Shown in pieces: positions 62,591-64,000 of a DNA stretch of 64,000 nucleotides (position 1 is the first letter of the stretch; each line of letters opens with the position of its first letter). This stretch comes from an uncultured Cellulomonas sp. (GTDB lineage: Bacteria > Actinomycetota > Actinomycetes > Actinomycetales > Cellulomonadaceae), in the NCBI RefSeq assembly GCF_947494015.1, contig NZ_CANLTL010000013.1, forward strand, positions 62,001 through 126,000, given 5' to 3'. The notes beneath the pieces are model-generated. The model ran no database searches, was not told where the DNA came from, and was given only the letters and a program-made list of their open reading frames with translations. A program made the position numbers and the translations under genes.

Positions 62591-64000
62591 GCGCACCCAC
62601 CAGCGTCGCGTCCACCACCGGCGTGCCGATCACCGCGTCCACCACGTCGTCACCCCCGGCCCGGGTCGCGGGGCGGCCCGCCGCCCCGGTCCCACCGCCG
62701 ACGCCGTCGACGGCGCCGGCGGTGCGGGTCGAGGACCTGCGCATCGCCTTCGGTCGCGGACCGGCGCGGCGCGAGGTCGTGCACGGCGTCTCGTTCGACG
62801 TCGCCCGGGGCGAGTGCCTGGCGCTCGTCGGCGAGTCCGGCTCGGGCAAGAGCGTCACCGCACGGAGCCTGGTCGGGCTCACCGGCCGCGACGCCCAGGT
62901 CCGGGCCCGCACCCTCGCGCTCGGCGGGACCGACCTGCTCCGCTTCGGCGAGCGGGACTGGCGCCGCCTGCGTGGCGGCGACGTGGGACTCGTCCTGCAG
63001 GACGCGCTGGTCTCGCTCGACCCCGTCCGCCCGGTCGGCGGTGAGATCGACGAGGCGCTGCGCCTGCACACCGACCTCACCCGCGCGCAGCGCGCCGAGC
63101 GCGTGGTCGAGCTCCTCGAGCACGTCGGCGTGCCGGACCCGGCGGTGCGTGCGCGGCAGCTGCCGCACCAGCTCTCGGGCGGCCTGCGCCAGCGCGCGCT
63201 CATCGCCGGTGCGCTCGCGGGCGAGCCGGACCTGCTGGTCGCCGACGAGCCGACCACCGCGCTCGACGTCACCGTCCAGGCGCAGGTCCTCGACCTGCTC
63301 GCCCGGCTGCGCGACGAGGGCCGCACCCTGCTGGTCATCAGCCACGACCTCGCCGTGGTGTCGCACCTCGCCGACCGGGTCGCCGTCCTGCAGGACGGCC
63401 GCATCGTCGAGACGGGTCCGACGGCTCAGGTGCTCGGCGACCCGCAGCACCCGTACACACGCCGCCTGCTCGCCGCCGTCCCCGCCGAGCACGCCCGCGG
63501 CACGCGCCTGTCGGCGCCGCCCGTCGGACCCGAGGCGTCCGCGCCCGACGCACCGATCGCCGCCGACCGCCGACCCGTGCCGCGGCACCCGGTCGGCGAG
63601 GTGGTCGCCCGGCTCGACGGCGTCGCGCGGACGTTCCCCGGGCCGGACGGGCAGCCGCGCGTCGCCGTCCGCGACGTCTCGTTCGACCTGCGCGCCGGGG
63701 AGACGCTCGGCATCGTGGGGGAGTCCGGCTCGGGCAAGACCACCACCGCCCGCATCCTGCTGGGCCTGACCGAGCCCACCGCGGGCACCGTCGAGGTGCA
63801 CGGCCGGTCGTGGGCGGGCCTGACCCCGCGTGAGCGGCGGGCGCTGCGCCGCGACGTGCAGGTCGTCCACCAGGACCCGCTCAGCTCGTTCGACCCGCGG
63901 CACACCGTGGGCCGCATCCTCGCCGACGCGCTCGGCGTGGCCGGTGTCCCCCGCTCGCGGCGGCGCGCCCGGTCGGTGCAGCTGCTCCAGCAGGTCGGCC
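62587..64000 (+). CDS. Fused dipeptide-type ABC ATPase (DppD-DppF-like), cut by the window end
   Basis: Two ATPase domains on one chain; 471 codons lie in the window and the reading frame is still open at its end. Domain 1: Walker A GESGSGKS (82-89), signature QLSGGLRQRALIAGAL, Walker B LLVADEPTTALDV and switch VISHDLAVVSH, followed by the oligopeptide-type segment HPYTRRLLAAVP. Domain 2 begins at about 345 with Walker A GESGSGKT (378-385) and the Q-loop VVHQDPLSSFDPRHTVG. The remaining signature and Walker B of domain 2 lie beyond the end. It would energise the two permeases upstream. Confidence 0.92.
   Translation, partial: MSAPTSVASTTGVPITASTTSSPPARVAGRPAAPVPPPTPSTAPAVRVEDLRIAFGRGPARREVVHGVSFDVARGECLALVGESGSGKSVTARSLVGLTGRDAQVRARTLALGGTDLLRFGERDWRRLRGGDVGLVLQDALVSLDPVRPVGGEIDEALRLHTDLTRAQRAERVVELLEHVGVPDPAVRARQLPHQLSGGLRQRALIAGALAGEPDLLVADEPTTALDVTVQAQVLDLLARLRDEGRTLLVISHDLAVVSHLADRVAVLQDGRIVETGPTAQVLGDPQHPYTRRLLAAVPAEHARGTRLSAPPVGPEASAPDAPIAADRRPVPRHPVGEVVARLDGVARTFPGPDGQPRVAVRDVSFDLRAGETLGIVGESGSGKTTTARILLGLTEPTAGTVEVHGRSWAGLTPRERRALRRDVQVVHQDPLSSFDPRHTVGRILADALGVAGVPRSRRRARSVQLLQQVG

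Overview
The window is a stretch of actinobacterial chromosome with very high GC. Third codon positions are almost always G or C, GTG starts are common, and many genes appear to start directly at a -10 hexamer without a leader. The gene set points to Micrococcales, most likely a Cellulomonas-like genus: F420-dependent enzymes, a homologue of the mycothiol-linked nitroreductase Rv2466c, an actinobacterial glycosidase with duplicated CBM35-like modules, the clpP1-clpP2-clpX block downstream of trigger factor, and a DUF305/DUF3105 pair. The genus is inferred; no rRNA is present. I see no insertion sequence, prophage, integrase or CRISPR array. This looks like core chromosome with dense gene packing.

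Layout. 0-2.7 kb: a GntR regulator, two tandem PTS EIIB proteins, an EIIA and a HAD phosphatase, overlapping or closely spaced. 2.6-9.4 kb: MscS channel, 4-alpha-glucanotransferase (malQ), aminopeptidase N, Rv2466c-like thioredoxin-fold protein. 9.5-15 kb: a cell-surface block with a membrane-anchored Cys-rich protein, a secreted GH43 enzyme with two CBMs, an L,D-transpeptidase lipoprotein and another lipoprotein. 15-20.6 kb: M13 peptidase, rpiB, Eis-like acetyltransferase, SpoIIE-type phosphatase, alkyltransferase-like protein. 20.6-28 kb (minus strand): a sulfur operon ssuB-ssuA-ssuC-acs-metY-CoA-binding protein, almost all overlapping by 4 bases, headed by a cysteine-rich leader peptide. 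28-31 kb: two tandem membrane-anchored beta-propeller paralogues. 31-34.3 kb (minus strand): an LLM-family oxidoreductase, then cysK-cysE headed by a second cysteine-rich leader peptide whose stop codon abuts an 11-bp hairpin. 34.3-41.2 kb: lipoprotein, MarR regulator, cardiolipin synthase, tRNA-Gly, DUF305/DUF3105 operon, tRNA-Pro, hrpB. 41.4-47.2 kb: tig, clpP1, clpP2, clpX, chorismate mutase, an AAA ATPase. 47.2-57.6 kb: TspO-like membrane protein and acyl-CoA synthetase, a Vms1/Rv2629-like protein, archaeal-type valS, an F420-dependent dehydrogenase overlapping a CofE-type F420 ligase, a HhH-GPD protein and an SDR. 57.6-64 kb: a third cysteine-rich leader peptide, an SsuE-like FMN reductase and a dipeptide-type ABC transporter that runs off the window end.

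Main finding. Three separate operons, all concerned with acquiring or assimilating sulfur, each begin with a short ORF rich in cysteine codons near its 3' end. Two of these ORFs end in the same nucleotides, encoding Cys-Arg-stop. This fits cysteine-responsive translational attenuation of the kind reported for mycobacterial polycysteine uORFs. It lets the otherwise unassigned last operon be placed, by inference, in organosulfur uptake. Two of the three leader regions also share a CTATCTCA box.
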